Shown here: piece after piece, positions 52,639 to 61,589 of the stretch
Layout: every line of letters starts with the position of its first letter
How positions within the stretch are numbered: the stretch's first letter is position 1
NCBI RefSeq assembly: GCF_009765825.1
Contig: NZ_LMUR01000022.1
Coordinates: 381,338 to 445,337 of the forward strand
Length of the DNA stretch: 64,000 nucleotides
From: Granulicella sp. L60
GTDB lineage: Bacteria; Acidobacteriota; Terriglobia; Terriglobales; Acidobacteriaceae
Direction of reading: 5' to 3'
Made by a program: the position numbers and the translations under genes
Notes under the pieces: generated by a model
Told to the model about the DNA's origin: nothing
The model's input: only the letters and a program-made list of their open reading frames with translations
Database searches by the model: none

Positions 52639-53529
52639 GTGAACGAAAATGGGCTTGTAGCTGTCATTTGCTCCGCGAATCGGCCGCAAATGCTGCATGA
52701 TTCCGTCCTTTCGGTCGTCCGGCAGAGCGAACCATGCTCGGTTGTGATCAGCGTGCCGGCGGAGAGCGATGTGACCCAGGAGACGCGCAACCTACCTGGA
52801 ATCAGTGTTCTGGTCGGGCCGCGCGGGTCGGCGGTGCAGCGCAACTACGCGCTCCGCAGCATCAGGCATCGTCCTGAGTGCGTGTTGTTTCTGGACGACG
52901 ATGTGGAGCTGGACGAGAACTATGTTCGTGAGATTCTTGCCTGTTATCGCCGTCATCCTTCGGTCGCTATCGTCAATGGACGCAACCTCGCGCACGGCAT
53001 CTACTCCGCTGGAACCGTGGATCGTTCGCTTTCACGCCGGCTGATCGAGGACTATCGCCGGAATCATCCCGAGGTTATGACGGCGGAGCCGGGGGCTGTG
53101 ACACCGCTCTCGACCAACTACGGATGCCGGATGTCTATTCGCGGTTCGCTGCTGGGGAAGGTGAACTTCGACGAAAGATACGTACTTTACGCGTTTTTGG
53201 AGGATCTCGATTTCGCTTTACAGTGCCGTCCTTCGGGCACGATCGTCGAGAGCGACAACGCGCTGGGGGTGCATCTGGAGGTGGCGTCGGGTCGTATGGA
53301 TCTGAAGCGCCGAGGATACTCGGAGGTGATCAATCCTATGTATCTGTGGTCGAAGAAGATTGGGTTTCCGCTGCGGTCGGCGGTTCTGGGGTCGGCGCGG
53401 CGTACGGCGAGGAGTGCGGTCGCGGCGGTTCGGGAGGGCGACGGTCAACGGCTTGCGGGAAATCTGATTGCCTGGATGGACGCTGCGCGGGGTGAGTTTC
53501 GTCCGGAAAAAATTTTGGAGATCTCCTGA
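52639..53529 (+). CDS. GT2-family glycosyltransferase
   Basis: 296 residues from GTG 52639, GT-A fold. 'AVICSANRPQMLHDSVLSVVRQ' opens the nucleotide-binding half, 'ECVLFLDDDVELDENYV' holds the DxD metal motif, and 'ERYVLYAFLEDLDFALQCR' contains the ED catalytic base region. It adds a sugar by inversion. The C-terminal third is basic (RRTARSAVAAV) and may contact the membrane. It is the only plus-strand glycosyltransferase in this half of the locus and lies opposite the beta-helix gene. Confidence 0.88.
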   Translation: MNENGLVAVICSANRPQMLHDSVLSVVRQSEPCSVVISVPAESDVTQETRNLPGISVLVGPRGSAVQRNYALRSIRHRPECVLFLDDDVELDENYVREILACYRRHPSVAIVNGRNLAHGIYSAGTVDRSLSRRLIEDYRRNHPEVMTAEPGAVTPLSTNYGCRMSIRGSLLGKVNFDERYVLYAFLEDLDFALQCRPSGTIVESDNALGVHLEVASGRMDLKRRGYSEVINPMYLWSKKIGFPLRSAVLGSARRTARSAVAAVREGDGQRLAGNLIAWMDAARGEFRPEKILEIS

Positions 53530-53628
53530 GCGCGGATCGTCGGTTTTCCTGCGTTTTTAGAGGGGTTTTTGGAGATGGGCGTGTTTCGGCGTGGTTTTTT
53601 GCTGGTGAGTTGGTGGTAGTTGGTGTGG

Positions 53629-53685
53629 TGAAGATGGTGGCTTAGGGGCGGCTTTTTGAGGGCCGAGAGTACGCCACCATCTTCA
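53629..53685. repeat. Large intergenic hairpin, likely repeat element
   Basis: A 13-bp perfect inverted repeat (TGAAGATGGTGGC at 53629-53641, complement at 53673-53685) spaced by 31 bases lies between the convergent GT2 genes. The preceding TGGTGGTAGTTGGTGTGG is low-complexity. It may act as a bidirectional terminator; the plus-strand side continues with ACTTTATTTTC. Confidence 0.55.
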
Positions 53686-53772
53686 ACTTTATTTTCAGCG
53701 GGGCGCTTTTTACGCGGCTGAGCCTTTGGGCTTCGTTTCCTCCCATTTTCTTCGGACGACGGAGCTGGGTGG

Positions 53773-54639
53773 TCAGCGTTCGCGCAGCATCTCCACGAAC
53801 GAGCTTTGGAGCAGGGAGCGCAGACGAAAGCGGGCCATCTGTAGTTTCTGCATGGGATTCTTCTGGTCGTTGAAGATCAGGTTGGCGCGGACACGCCCGA
53901 GGCGGACGCGCCGCCGCTGCCCGGCGGTCAGGGTCATGGTGCGTTCGACCTTGTCGAAGACGAGGTTGGTTGCGCGGATCATGGTGTTGCGGTTGTTGGA
54001 GGCGTTCGAGCCGTGGATGCGGTACTCGGCGACGACGTCGTTGTGGCGCACGACGGGATAGTTCTGGGCGAGGCGCATGTAGAGGTCGAAGTCTTCGGCG
54101 CACAACAGGTTCTGGTCCATGCCGCCGAGGGCGAGCATCGCCTCACGCGAGATCATGGCTGCGGCGGGGCAGTGGATGAGGTTGCACTCCAGCAGGGAGA
54201 GGAAGTAGTTGCGGCGCGGGGCGCAGATGTAGGGCGGGCCGGTGACTTTGCCGGTCTGGTCGATCTCGCGTATCGCTCCGAAGACGAGTCCTGGCGTGGG
54301 TTTTCCCGCCATCGACCGCAGGTGGGAGGCGACGGCGTCGGGCAGCAGGCGGTCGTCCTGGTCCAGAAAGAGGATGTACTCGCCTCGGGCCTCGCGCAGA
54401 CCCCGGTTCCTGGCGACGGCGACGCCGCCGTTCTCCTGGCGCACGACGGTGGTTCCGGGGATGGTCATCAGAACTTTGTGGGCTTCTTCCGTTGAACCGT
54501 CATCGATCACGATGACTTCGATGAACGGGTGGGTCTGAGCCAGAGCGCTCGCGACCGCCTCATGGATGTATTCCTGCCCGTTGTAGTAGGCCATGATGAT
54601 GGAGACGAGGGGCGTGGCGGAAACGGGTTTAAGAGACAA
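53773..54639 (-). CDS. GT2-family glycosyltransferase
   Basis: 288 residues from TTG 54639, which has AAGGAG eight bases upstream; ATG starts at 54678 and 54729 in the same frame are alternatives with poorer ribosome sites. 'PLVSIIMAYYNGQEYIHEAV' begins the domain, 'EVIVIDDGS' and 'GEYILFLDQDDRLLPDA' carry the Asp and DxD metal residues, and 'CAEDFDLYMRLAQNYPVVRH' is the acceptor/base area. The C-terminal 40 residues are strongly basic (RVRLGRVRANL). It is an inverting transferase, probably for the exopolysaccharide. It closes the locus on the right side. Confidence 0.88.
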   Translation of the reverse strand: MSLKPVSATPLVSIIMAYYNGQEYIHEAVASALAQTHPFIEVIVIDDGSTEEAHKVLMTIPGTTVVRQENGGVAVARNRGLREARGEYILFLDQDDRLLPDAVASHLRSMAGKPTPGLVFGAIREIDQTGKVTGPPYICAPRRNYFLSLLECNLIHCPAAAMISREAMLALGGMDQNLLCAEDFDLYMRLAQNYPVVRHNDVVAEYRIHGSNASNNRNTMIRATNLVFDKVERTMTLTAGQRRRVRLGRVRANLIFNDQKNPMQKLQMARFRLRSLLQSSFVEMLRER

Positions 54640-55129
54640 TCTGCCTTCTCCTTGTGAATCTATGGGATTCGCGTCCATCCTTAACTCAGGATAGCTGATC
54701 GTTTGAGCGGCCTCTAGTGGGTGGCCCATGGGCGCATGCCCCTTCAGCTAATCGTGTGCAGAGTAAGTCTGGATCAGGATTTATGAGTAGTCGCCTGACT
54801 CGCATGTTGATGTCACGGAGTCTTTTGAAATCTTTGTCATTTCTTTATCTCTTGTGTGGAAATCGCTACGCGATGGGAGTAGAGTGTTTTTTCTCGAAGC
54901 TGCCGAACGTCTATAGGTTCCGTGGTTCATTACGCATCCGTTATGCGATATGGGACGTAACTTCTTTGAGATGGGCTTGCAGAGTGCAGTGTGACTGCGG
55001 CCCAGGGCCAGGTTGAGCTGAAGTTGCAGCCTCTCGGCTTCAGCTGCGCTACCTTCGTTGGTCGCGAGTTACTTCATACAAAGTGGTGGTCATTGCACGT
55101 CTCCGTGTTGTTGTAAGGAGGTACCAGCG
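54640..55129. other. Intergenic region before the 1055-residue protein gene
   Basis: 490 bases, richer in A/T than the neighbours. It contains TAAGGAGGT at 55113-55121, the ribosome site of the next gene. An open frame at 54717-55016 has no family resemblance. I see no convincing promoter pair or repeat here. Confidence 0.4.
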
Positions 55130-58100
55130 ATGAAGTCCTCTCTCCGTCTGTTGGCTGTCGCTTCAGTCGTCTTCCTCTGCCAGTGTGTGTGCTGCTCTGT
55201 CTATCCAGGCGAGATGGCGTGGGCGGTCTCGATGCCGGCCGTTGCGGCTGGACCGGATAGCCAGACGGTTTCTCCTGCGGCGAACAGCGTGATCATCCCC
55301 GGACCTCTGCGATCTTTTCTGCGCATGGCGGGGATCAGTCAACAGGTATCGCCGGAGGAGGTGCTGCCGCTGCTGGCGCGGAACGTCTATCTACGCGGAT
55401 ACGATAATGGCGCGCCGACGGTCTTCCTGACGTTGATCGACCGTTATGTCCACCAGGCGAGAGAGCTTCAGATTCTCGCGGGAACGAGCAGCACGATTCG
55501 CGTGGATGGCTGCGATGATGCCGGCACGCTGATTCAGATTCTCGGCTACCGGCTGCGGCCGGGGTGTGGCCAGAAGAACTTCTCGCTGGAGACGGCGAAT
55601 CCGGAGAGAGCATTTCTTACGATCGACTCGGGCTTTCCGCTGGTCGAACTCGAAGAGGCATTGCAGAAGGGCACGCCGTTTATCTACTCGTATCCAGCGT
55701 CGCAGGTGCCGGTGCTGTTTCATGAGGGCGACTGGACTACGTTGAGCACGAAGCCGCAGCGAAGCTCTGGAAGCATTGTGGATGCGATTTTGAACGATCA
55801 GTCTGTGGCGCGTCTTTACTGGGCGCTGGCCAAGACGGATGCGGAGACTCAGGTTGCGTTGAAACGGTCGCCCGGACTGCGGGGCCTGCTTCCTCTGGTC
55901 GGCGTTCTGGACTTTTATGGGAACCAGCTTAGTACGCGCAACGGCCGCGTGATGGTGCCTGGAGGTACGGCAGCGGAGCCGGAGTGGAGGGAGTTGGTGG
56001 GGGCGAGTCCGGAGTCGCCGGGTGAGTTTCTTCCGCGTCTGCTTGCGAAGGATGGCGGCTGGCTGGTGGCGTACTACGATGTGCTGGCGCGCGTTCCGCG
56101 GGAGGAGCAGAGGCACCTTACCGAAGCGCCGCGCATGAAGCGTTTGTATGAGAGTTTTCGCGCGGGCGGGGCGGGGCCGAATGTGGTGAGGGGAGTGTTT
56201 CGAAAGTCTCCCGACCTTCTGGTTTTGTATACGCGTCTGCAGTGGGAGCCGAATGGTGATCTGCTTGTGCCGGGAGATCTGGCGGTGTGGAGAGAGATTC
56301 TTCGCGAGGGCGGCTCGAAGATGGTTCGCGACGAGGCGAAGCACGGCAAGCTGGAGCGCCCGGAGCAGTTGCTGGAGGCGTTGACTTCGCTGTCGTGCGT
56401 GGAGAGCGAGACGGGGCCGCTGCAGACCTATCTCACGCTGAGTGAACTCGATCGCGGACGGGAGCCGGGGAGACGTCTCTCGGTCGATACGGTGCGGGTG
56501 CTGGCTGATGGGTTCGCGAAGTTCAATAGCTGGTATCTGGTGTTTGCCGAGTTTCCGGAGTTGAATGACGACTCGATGACTCGGTTTGTAACTGTGGCGA
56601 ACACAATTGGAAAGACCTCGGACCAGACGCTGCGGGGGAATGCGCTTGGGGCGTTTCAGGCAAACGTGGGGTTGTGGCAGATTCTGGCTCGACAGGGAGA
56701 GATTCCTCGCGCGGAGTTGAATGCTTCGTGGCAGAAGATGATTGAGCCGTTTGCTGCGATCTCTTCGTCGCCGCAACTTTTCGATGCGACACGCAGCTCG
56801 CTTGAAGGGCTGATGCTCGCTGCAGGTGGTGGCGGAAGCGGCGCGGGTGGGGCTTCTTCGCAGGATGAGGTTGTGGATCTGCTTGCGGGTCCGCGCCAGG
56901 TGAGCCCTGATGGTCAGCGTGTGCATCTTGCGTTGGAGGAGAGGATGCGGCTGGTTCTGGAGGATCAGCGGCTGGCTTCTTTGAGTACGCTGTTCGCGCT
57001 GAGCGATGGGTTGAAGGAGATGGAACAGGGCAAGGGGAACGGCGATGCGCTGCTTCCGTTGGCGGCGGAGCTTCGCGAGTTCGATCTGCCGCGTCCTATC
57101 TTTACGAATACAGAGAAGGTGATCTGGGCGCCGACAAACTATACGAATCATCATGCGGAACTGCAGGTGCGGACGAATTTGGCAAAGGTGATCAAGTCGC
57201 CTGCTTCGCGTGCGCAGCTTGAGGTTGCGCGTGGGCAACTGACGCCGTTTCTGCGCGACACGCTGGTGGGATTGAACTATGCGTACTACGAGCCGCCGGG
57301 GGCGCAGATGCTTCATCACAATCCGCTGTTCGTTCGGTCGCATGATTTTATGGGGGTGTCGATCATCGGCGTCGATCGGCTGTGGGGCGCTCCGATGGTG
57401 CTGGGCGCGGGGATGCCGGCGGGTGGAGGTGCGTACCTGATGGGATCGCTGGCGGATCTGTCGTATGCGCTGGCTTCGTCGGAGGAGGATTTTATCGCGC
57501 CGGAGAATGTGCAGGCGCTGATATGGAAGGAGCTGGTGCCGGATCTGCTGGTGAGTGCGACGCTGCCGCGGTGGTGGAGTGTAACGCCGAATGAACTTCA
57601 TGCGGTGACGCTGTATCAGCGCAGCGGTGAGGAGATTTTGACTGCGTCGGTTGGAGACGCGCAGATGCGGCAGAGGGTCGTCGAGATTTTTTCGGAGAAC
57701 ATGGCTCCGCAGCGGCTGGAGCGGGTGGAACGATCGCTGCATCAGGCGGAGGATGCGGCTGCGATGGTTCCTCGGATTATGCCTGCGGAGACTTCGTATC
57801 TGGCGGCGGAGTATCGCAAGCGGTTTCCTAATGAGCCGGTTGTGTGGGGTCCGGCGAGTCGTGAGCTTGAAGAGTTGCGAGGGCGCTATCCGGCGGAGGT
57901 GAGCTGGCAGAGGGTGTCGAAGGACTTCGGCGTTCCGCATCCGACGCTGGCGCGGACGAATGGTTTGGATCTGCTGAATGTGAAGCCGTTTCCTTTCTTC
58001 GGATCGTATTCGAATCGACTGTTCGGTGAGTCATGGGAGTCGAGCAACTTGTATTGGGCGCGTCTGGCGGACGAGATGGGCTACTCGCCGGTGACGCTGA

Positions 58101-58297
58101 ACAGCCTTATTCCAGAGCTGACGCGGTACACGATTACGAAGATCTTTGCGACGGAGCCTGAGGACTGGCCGGCGACCTTCCGCGCGGTGCAGGAGACGGG
58201 CAAGGAGTTTCGTCAGGGGAAGATTGCAGCGCTGCCGTTAGCAAAGGGCTCCGCAGGTGCGTCCGCGCAGGCTGTTGCGGACTCCACGGCACGATAG
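55130..58297 (+). CDS. Large secreted protein of unknown function
   Basis: 1055 residues from ATG 55130, which has a near-perfect TAAGGAGGT (55113-55121) eight bases upstream. A signal peptide covers about 1-40 ('LLAVASVVFLCQCVCCSV', possible cleavage after MPAVAA). The rest lacks transmembrane segments and any motif I recognise. It mixes helical stretches with conserved-looking aromatic segments such as 'VGLNYAYYEPPGAQMLHHNP' and 'RSHDFMGVSIIGVDRLWG', the latter near residue 750. A Gly/Ser run lies near 565-575. It is followed after 38 bases by a VWFA gene on the same strand, so the two are probably cotranscribed and act together in the envelope. Confidence 0.8.
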   Translation: MKSSLRLLAVASVVFLCQCVCCSVYPGEMAWAVSMPAVAAGPDSQTVSPAANSVIIPGPLRSFLRMAGISQQVSPEEVLPLLARNVYLRGYDNGAPTVFLTLIDRYVHQARELQILAGTSSTIRVDGCDDAGTLIQILGYRLRPGCGQKNFSLETANPERAFLTIDSGFPLVELEEALQKGTPFIYSYPASQVPVLFHEGDWTTLSTKPQRSSGSIVDAILNDQSVARLYWALAKTDAETQVALKRSPGLRGLLPLVGVLDFYGNQLSTRNGRVMVPGGTAAEPEWRELVGASPESPGEFLPRLLAKDGGWLVAYYDVLARVPREEQRHLTEAPRMKRLYESFRAGGAGPNVVRGVFRKSPDLLVLYTRLQWEPNGDLLVPGDLAVWREILREGGSKMVRDEAKHGKLERPEQLLEALTSLSCVESETGPLQTYLTLSELDRGREPGRRLSVDTVRVLADGFAKFNSWYLVFAEFPELNDDSMTRFVTVANTIGKTSDQTLRGNALGAFQANVGLWQILARQGEIPRAELNASWQKMIEPFAAISSSPQLFDATRSSLEGLMLAAGGGGSGAGGASSQDEVVDLLAGPRQVSPDGQRVHLALEERMRLVLEDQRLASLSTLFALSDGLKEMEQGKGNGDALLPLAAELREFDLPRPIFTNTEKVIWAPTNYTNHHAELQVRTNLAKVIKSPASRAQLEVARGQLTPFLRDTLVGLNYAYYEPPGAQMLHHNPLFVRSHDFMGVSIIGVDRLWGAPMVLGAGMPAGGGAYLMGSLADLSYALASSEEDFIAPENVQALIWKELVPDLLVSATLPRWWSVTPNELHAVTLYQRSGEEILTASVGDAQMRQRVVEIFSENMAPQRLERVERSLHQAEDAAAMVPRIMPAETSYLAAEYRKRFPNEPVVWGPASRELEELRGRYPAEVSWQRVSKDFGVPHPTLARTNGLDLLNVKPFPFFGSYSNRLFGESWESSNLYWARLADEMGYSPVTLNSLIPELTRYTITKIFATEPEDWPATFRAVQETGKEFRQGKIAALPLAKGSAGASAQAVADSTAR

Positions 58298-58325
58298 ATT
58301 TCACCGCACGAATTTCACCGCACGA
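58298..58325 (+). repeat. 14-bp tandem duplication in the gap before the VWFA gene
   Basis: ATTTCACCGCACGA occurs twice in direct succession (58298-58311 and 58312-58325), filling the gap between the stop of the 1055-residue gene and the GGAGG (58328-58332) of the VWFA gene. Confidence 0.9.
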
Positions 58326-58335
58326 ATGGAGGACT

Positions 58336-59409
58336 ATGGCAAAGAGACATTTTCTACTCCTCTGGATGGCGTCGTTTCCGCTGTACAGCGGCGGCTACGG
58401 CGCGGCGCAGGATGATGCGTCACGCATCCGTGTGAACGTGGTGCTTGTACAGCTGAACGTCGCTGTTACGGATGGGAAGGGAAACTACATCAGTGGTCTT
58501 GGCCCGGAAGACTTCTCGGTTGCTGAGGACAGCGTTCAGGAGAAGATCGCTACCTTCGAGGAGGGTAATGAGCCGCCGCGCAGGTTGATCGATACTTCTT
58601 CCTCCGGTGGAGCTTTTGCTGCGAAGGACACGTGGACGCAGGCGGTTGCGCCCGAGAGTGCGGGAGGTGCTGCGAGTACTCCGGGGCTGTGGTCGGCGGG
58701 GGCGAATGTCTTCATTCTTTTTGACACAAGCAACTATATGTACCGGGGATTCGTGTTTGCGCAGGACTCGATCGCTGACTTTATCCGCTCGCTGGAGGGG
58801 GTGAGCAAGGTTGCACTCTACTCCTATAGCCGCGATCTCTCGCGAGTCGCCGGACTCACGGACGACCGCTCGCAGGTGTTGCGCGGTGTTCGCAAGACGG
58901 TCGCTGGTGACGATGCGGCGCTATACAACAGTCTGCTGATGACGGTGAAGGATGCCGCGCAGTTGACGGGGAAGAAGGCGATCGTTGTCTTCTCGAACGG
59001 CCCTGACAACGCGAGTCTGGTGCCGCCGGAGGATGTGGCAGAGCTTGCGCAGTCAACCGGGACGATCATTTATATGATCAGCACGCAGCAGGCGGAGGCA
59101 GAGCCAGTCTCTACCGCGGTCTTCGAACGCATGAGCAAGGCTACGGGCGGGAGAGCTTACTTTTCGAAGAGCTGGAGGGATGAGAGGCAGGCGTTCGCTT
59201 CTATCCGGGATGACCTGGCGCATCTTTATACGCTCAGCTACTATCCGCAGCCGAACCCTAACCAGGGCTGGCGGACGATTACGGTGAAGCTGACGGACAA
59301 GGCGATGCAGAAGTACCACATTCGAACGAGGGATGGATATCGGCTTCTCCAGGCTCGGTCCTCCGGGTTGAGTCAGGCGTCATCCGGTGCGACGCCTGCT
59401 TCGCAGTGA
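58336..59409 (+). CDS. VWFA-related acidobacterial-type secreted protein with altered MIDAS
   Basis: 357 residues with a signal peptide ('LLLWMASFPLYSGGYGAAQ', about 6-25). 'IRVNVVLVQLNVAVTDGKGN' and 'LGPEDFSVAEDSVQEKIATF' are the N-terminal beta domain of the acidobacterial VWFA-related family. The VWA fold then starts at 'NVFILFDTSNYMYRGFV' (124-140) and ends 'LYTLSYYPQPNPNQGWRTITV', the family's usual finish. The metal-ion-dependent adhesion site DxSxS reads D130-T-S132-N-Y134, so the last Ser is replaced by Tyr. Ligand binding through Mg2+ may be reduced. ATG 58336 follows GGAGG by only three bases. The partner is probably the upstream 1055-residue protein. Confidence 0.9.
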   Translation: MAKRHFLLLWMASFPLYSGGYGAAQDDASRIRVNVVLVQLNVAVTDGKGNYISGLGPEDFSVAEDSVQEKIATFEEGNEPPRRLIDTSSSGGAFAAKDTWTQAVAPESAGGAASTPGLWSAGANVFILFDTSNYMYRGFVFAQDSIADFIRSLEGVSKVALYSYSRDLSRVAGLTDDRSQVLRGVRKTVAGDDAALYNSLLMTVKDAAQLTGKKAIVVFSNGPDNASLVPPEDVAELAQSTGTIIYMISTQQAEAEPVSTAVFERMSKATGGRAYFSKSWRDERQAFASIRDDLAHLYTLSYYPQPNPNQGWRTITVKLTDKAMQKYHIRTRDGYRLLQARSSGLSQASSGATPASQ

Positions 59410-59493
59410 TGTCTATCTTCGGCGCAGTGCAGTTGTGCCTGTTAGTTGGAAGACTTCTTGACCGATGCACTGTCTGCGCCGCACCATACCTTC

Positions 59494-60255
59494 ATGCGTC
59501 TATTCACTTTTGCTCTGCTGAGTGTTCTCAGCGCTGTTCCCGCCTTCGCCCAGTCTTCCATCAGCAACTTTCTTTTGGAGGAAACTGTCATCCACTCGGG
59601 TACCGGCGGCCAGTTTGAGTCTGCCCAGAAGGACTACTGTGCTGCGGTCGTCAAAGGCGGAGCACCAGCATGTTTGATCTTCTCTGTGTCTACCTTTGGT
59701 CCGTCCGATCGCTACTTCACCGTGCTGCCCTTCGGCTCCTTCATCCACTACGACCAGGGCAAGTACACGGAAAAGGGTCTCACGCATGAAGAGGCCAAGG
59801 CTCTTAGCGCACGCCGCATTCCGCCGATCGCGTCCAATCATGAGTCGGCCGTGGCGCTGCACAACGACCTGTCCATTCTCGCTCCCAACGACACGCCGCT
59901 CAACTACTTCACCGAGTATCATCTGCGCCCGGGCACTCTCGACGACTTCCTCGCTATCATCCGCAAGAATATGCTTCCCGCAGCGCGCAAGTCGGGTGTT
60001 GAGTCGTTTGAGGTCATCACGACTACTCTGGGCGAGAGTCCAGACCGTGTCTTCATCGTTACACGTCTGCGCAACTTCGCGTCCTTCGATCAGCCGGATC
60101 CGATCCTTGCGAACATGTCTCACGTTCAGCGCGCTGCCTTTCAGCAAAGCCTCACCGCCGATGTCGAGCATGTTGAAACCTATGTGATGCGTTATCGCGC
60201 CGATCTCAGTACTGATCCCAGTGCTGACGCGAGCGCGCACTCTGCAAGCCAATAG
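59494..60255 (+). CDS. Secreted protein of unknown function (possible dimeric alpha-beta barrel domain)
   Basis: 253 residues from ATG 59494; the frame is open to 59446 but the signal peptide 'MRLFTFALLSVLSAVPAFAQ' begins at 59494. The C-terminal part ('YFTEYHLRPGTLDDFLAIIR ... VFIVTRLRNFASFDQP ... VEHVETYVMRYRADLS') has a beta-alpha-beta pattern like NIPSNAP or ferredoxin-like dimeric barrels, but the match is loose. Codon use is richer in C than in the neighbours, which may indicate a different expression level. The gap to the VWFA gene is 84 bases, so a shared transcript is possible. Confidence 0.7.
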   Translation: MRLFTFALLSVLSAVPAFAQSSISNFLLEETVIHSGTGGQFESAQKDYCAAVVKGGAPACLIFSVSTFGPSDRYFTVLPFGSFIHYDQGKYTEKGLTHEEAKALSARRIPPIASNHESAVALHNDLSILAPNDTPLNYFTEYHLRPGTLDDFLAIIRKNMLPAARKSGVESFEVITTTLGESPDRVFIVTRLRNFASFDQPDPILANMSHVQRAAFQQSLTADVEHVETYVMRYRADLSTDPSADASAHSASQ

Positions 60256-60298
60256 AGCATGAGACTGGGGGATTTCGTGCGGGCAGGGAGGTGGGTTT

Positions 60299-61453
60299 CT
60301 ACTTTCGTGCGTCGATCATGGTCTGCACGAGTGTGTCATCGCGCTTCTGATGGAGATCCTTCACCTTTGCGAACTCGGCCTGAGCCTCCTTTGGCCGGCC
60401 AGTGGAGGCGTAGAGACGCGCGAGGTGGTAGTGCGCGTCGGCCTGTGCTGGGTCCATCGCGATGGCGTGCTGGAGGTTTGCCTCCGCCTCTTTGCTTTGG
60501 CTGTGTGCCGCATTGAGGATGCCGAGATCGAGGTAAGCAAGGCGTATGGCCTCGGGCTGCGCGGTGGCCTGGGTGAGGTAGTTCATCGCGGCTGATTCGT
60601 TGTTTTTCTTGATCGCGATGTCGCCGAGGTAAGCGATCGCTTGCGTGTTCTTTGGATTGTCCGCTATCTCGAGCTCGAACTCTTTCTGCGCGTCGTCGAA
60701 CTGATGCTGCTTCCAAAGTAGATATCCCAGGCCGAAGTGGACCTCCGGTTCGTGCGGAGAGATCTTCTCTGCCGCGCGAAACTGCGCCGTCGCCTCATCA
60801 GGCTTGCCCATTCCATCGAGCGCCTCGCCGGCGAGTATATCGGCCTGCGCGGAGTCGGGACTCTGCAGCAGGATTTGCTTGTACTGCTCCAGCGTGCAGT
60901 CGTAATGTGCCGCCCACAGGCAGCTCTGCGCAAGGGCGGTGCGGAGTTGGAGGTTCTGCGGTGAAGAGGCCACGGCAGATTCGAGGTAGGGAATCGCCTC
61001 TGCGTAGTGCGCGGTTCCGTAGTAGCTCATGGCGAGCAGCAGTTTCGGCTTGATGTCGTTTGGGGTTTCCGTTACCGCGGCTTCAAGAGCTGGAATAGCC
61101 TCTTTCAACTTCTGCTGTTTGAAGAGGGCGAGACCCAGATCGAGCTGTAGCCCGGAGAGATGGGAGCCGAGTTCAAGCGCCTTGCGGTAGGCCGTCTCTG
61201 CTTCAGAGTATTTGCTTCCGAGCGCCTGCATAAGACCAAGGTGAGCCCATGCATCCGCGTTCTGCGGGTTTGTCTCCGTGATCTGTTTCCACTGCTGCTC
61301 GGCGTCTGAGTATGCACGCTGCTTCTCATAGGCGAGTGCTTGCTGAGTCTGACCTGAGGTTGGATTTGCGGTCGGGTTTGCTTGCGCAAAGGCGTGTGCC
61401 GACACAGTGGAACATGCAAGAAGAAGAGACAGCACTTGTGTAATTCGCAGCAT
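60299..61453 (-). CDS. Secreted TPR-repeat protein
   Basis: 384 residues from ATG 61453, where the signal peptide 'ITQVLSLLLACSTVSAHAFAQ' begins; the frame runs to 61549 without support. At least nine tetratricopeptide-type units are readable, for example 'ADAWAHLGLMQALGSKYSEA', 'LQLDLGLALFKQQKLKEAIP', 'PEVHFGLGYLLWKQHQFDDA' and 'ADAHYHLARLYASTGRPKEA'. Such periplasmic TPR proteins scaffold protein complexes. It lies 136 bases downstream of the TonB receptor gene on the same strand, but a terminator separates them. The binding partner is unknown. Confidence 0.88.
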   Translation of the reverse strand: MLRITQVLSLLLACSTVSAHAFAQANPTANPTSGQTQQALAYEKQRAYSDAEQQWKQITETNPQNADAWAHLGLMQALGSKYSEAETAYRKALELGSHLSGLQLDLGLALFKQQKLKEAIPALEAAVTETPNDIKPKLLLAMSYYGTAHYAEAIPYLESAVASSPQNLQLRTALAQSCLWAAHYDCTLEQYKQILLQSPDSAQADILAGEALDGMGKPDEATAQFRAAEKISPHEPEVHFGLGYLLWKQHQFDDAQKEFELEIADNPKNTQAIAYLGDIAIKKNNESAAMNYLTQATAQPEAIRLAYLDLGILNAAHSQSKEAEANLQHAIAMDPAQADAHYHLARLYASTGRPKEAQAEFAKVKDLHQKRDDTLVQTMIDARK

Positions 61454-61520
61454 ATTCCCAACCGGAAAGACAACTGAAAGGATGGTAACGCAGAGTGGCT
61501 GCGCATCGGAAAAAAGAAAA

Positions 61521-61550
61521 GGTGCAGCGACTGGACTGAGTCGCTGCACC
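61521..61550 (-). terminator. Intrinsic terminator of the TonB-dependent receptor gene
   Basis: A perfect 12-bp stem, GGTGCAGCGACT (61521-61532) with AGTCGCTGCACC (61539-61550), has a six-base loop. Read on the minus strand it is followed by TTTTCTTTTTT (complement of 61510-61520), a textbook U-tract. It lies 40 bases past the receptor stop codon. Confidence 0.9.
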
Positions 61551-61589
61551 AGGTTGGTAAGCAGGAGGTGATCGCTCCTGTTTATTGGT

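Noticed and set aside
54717..55016. 99-codon open frame before the 1055-residue gene
   Set aside because: No recognisable sequence features. It overlaps the neighbouring GT2 upstream region and is most likely chance.
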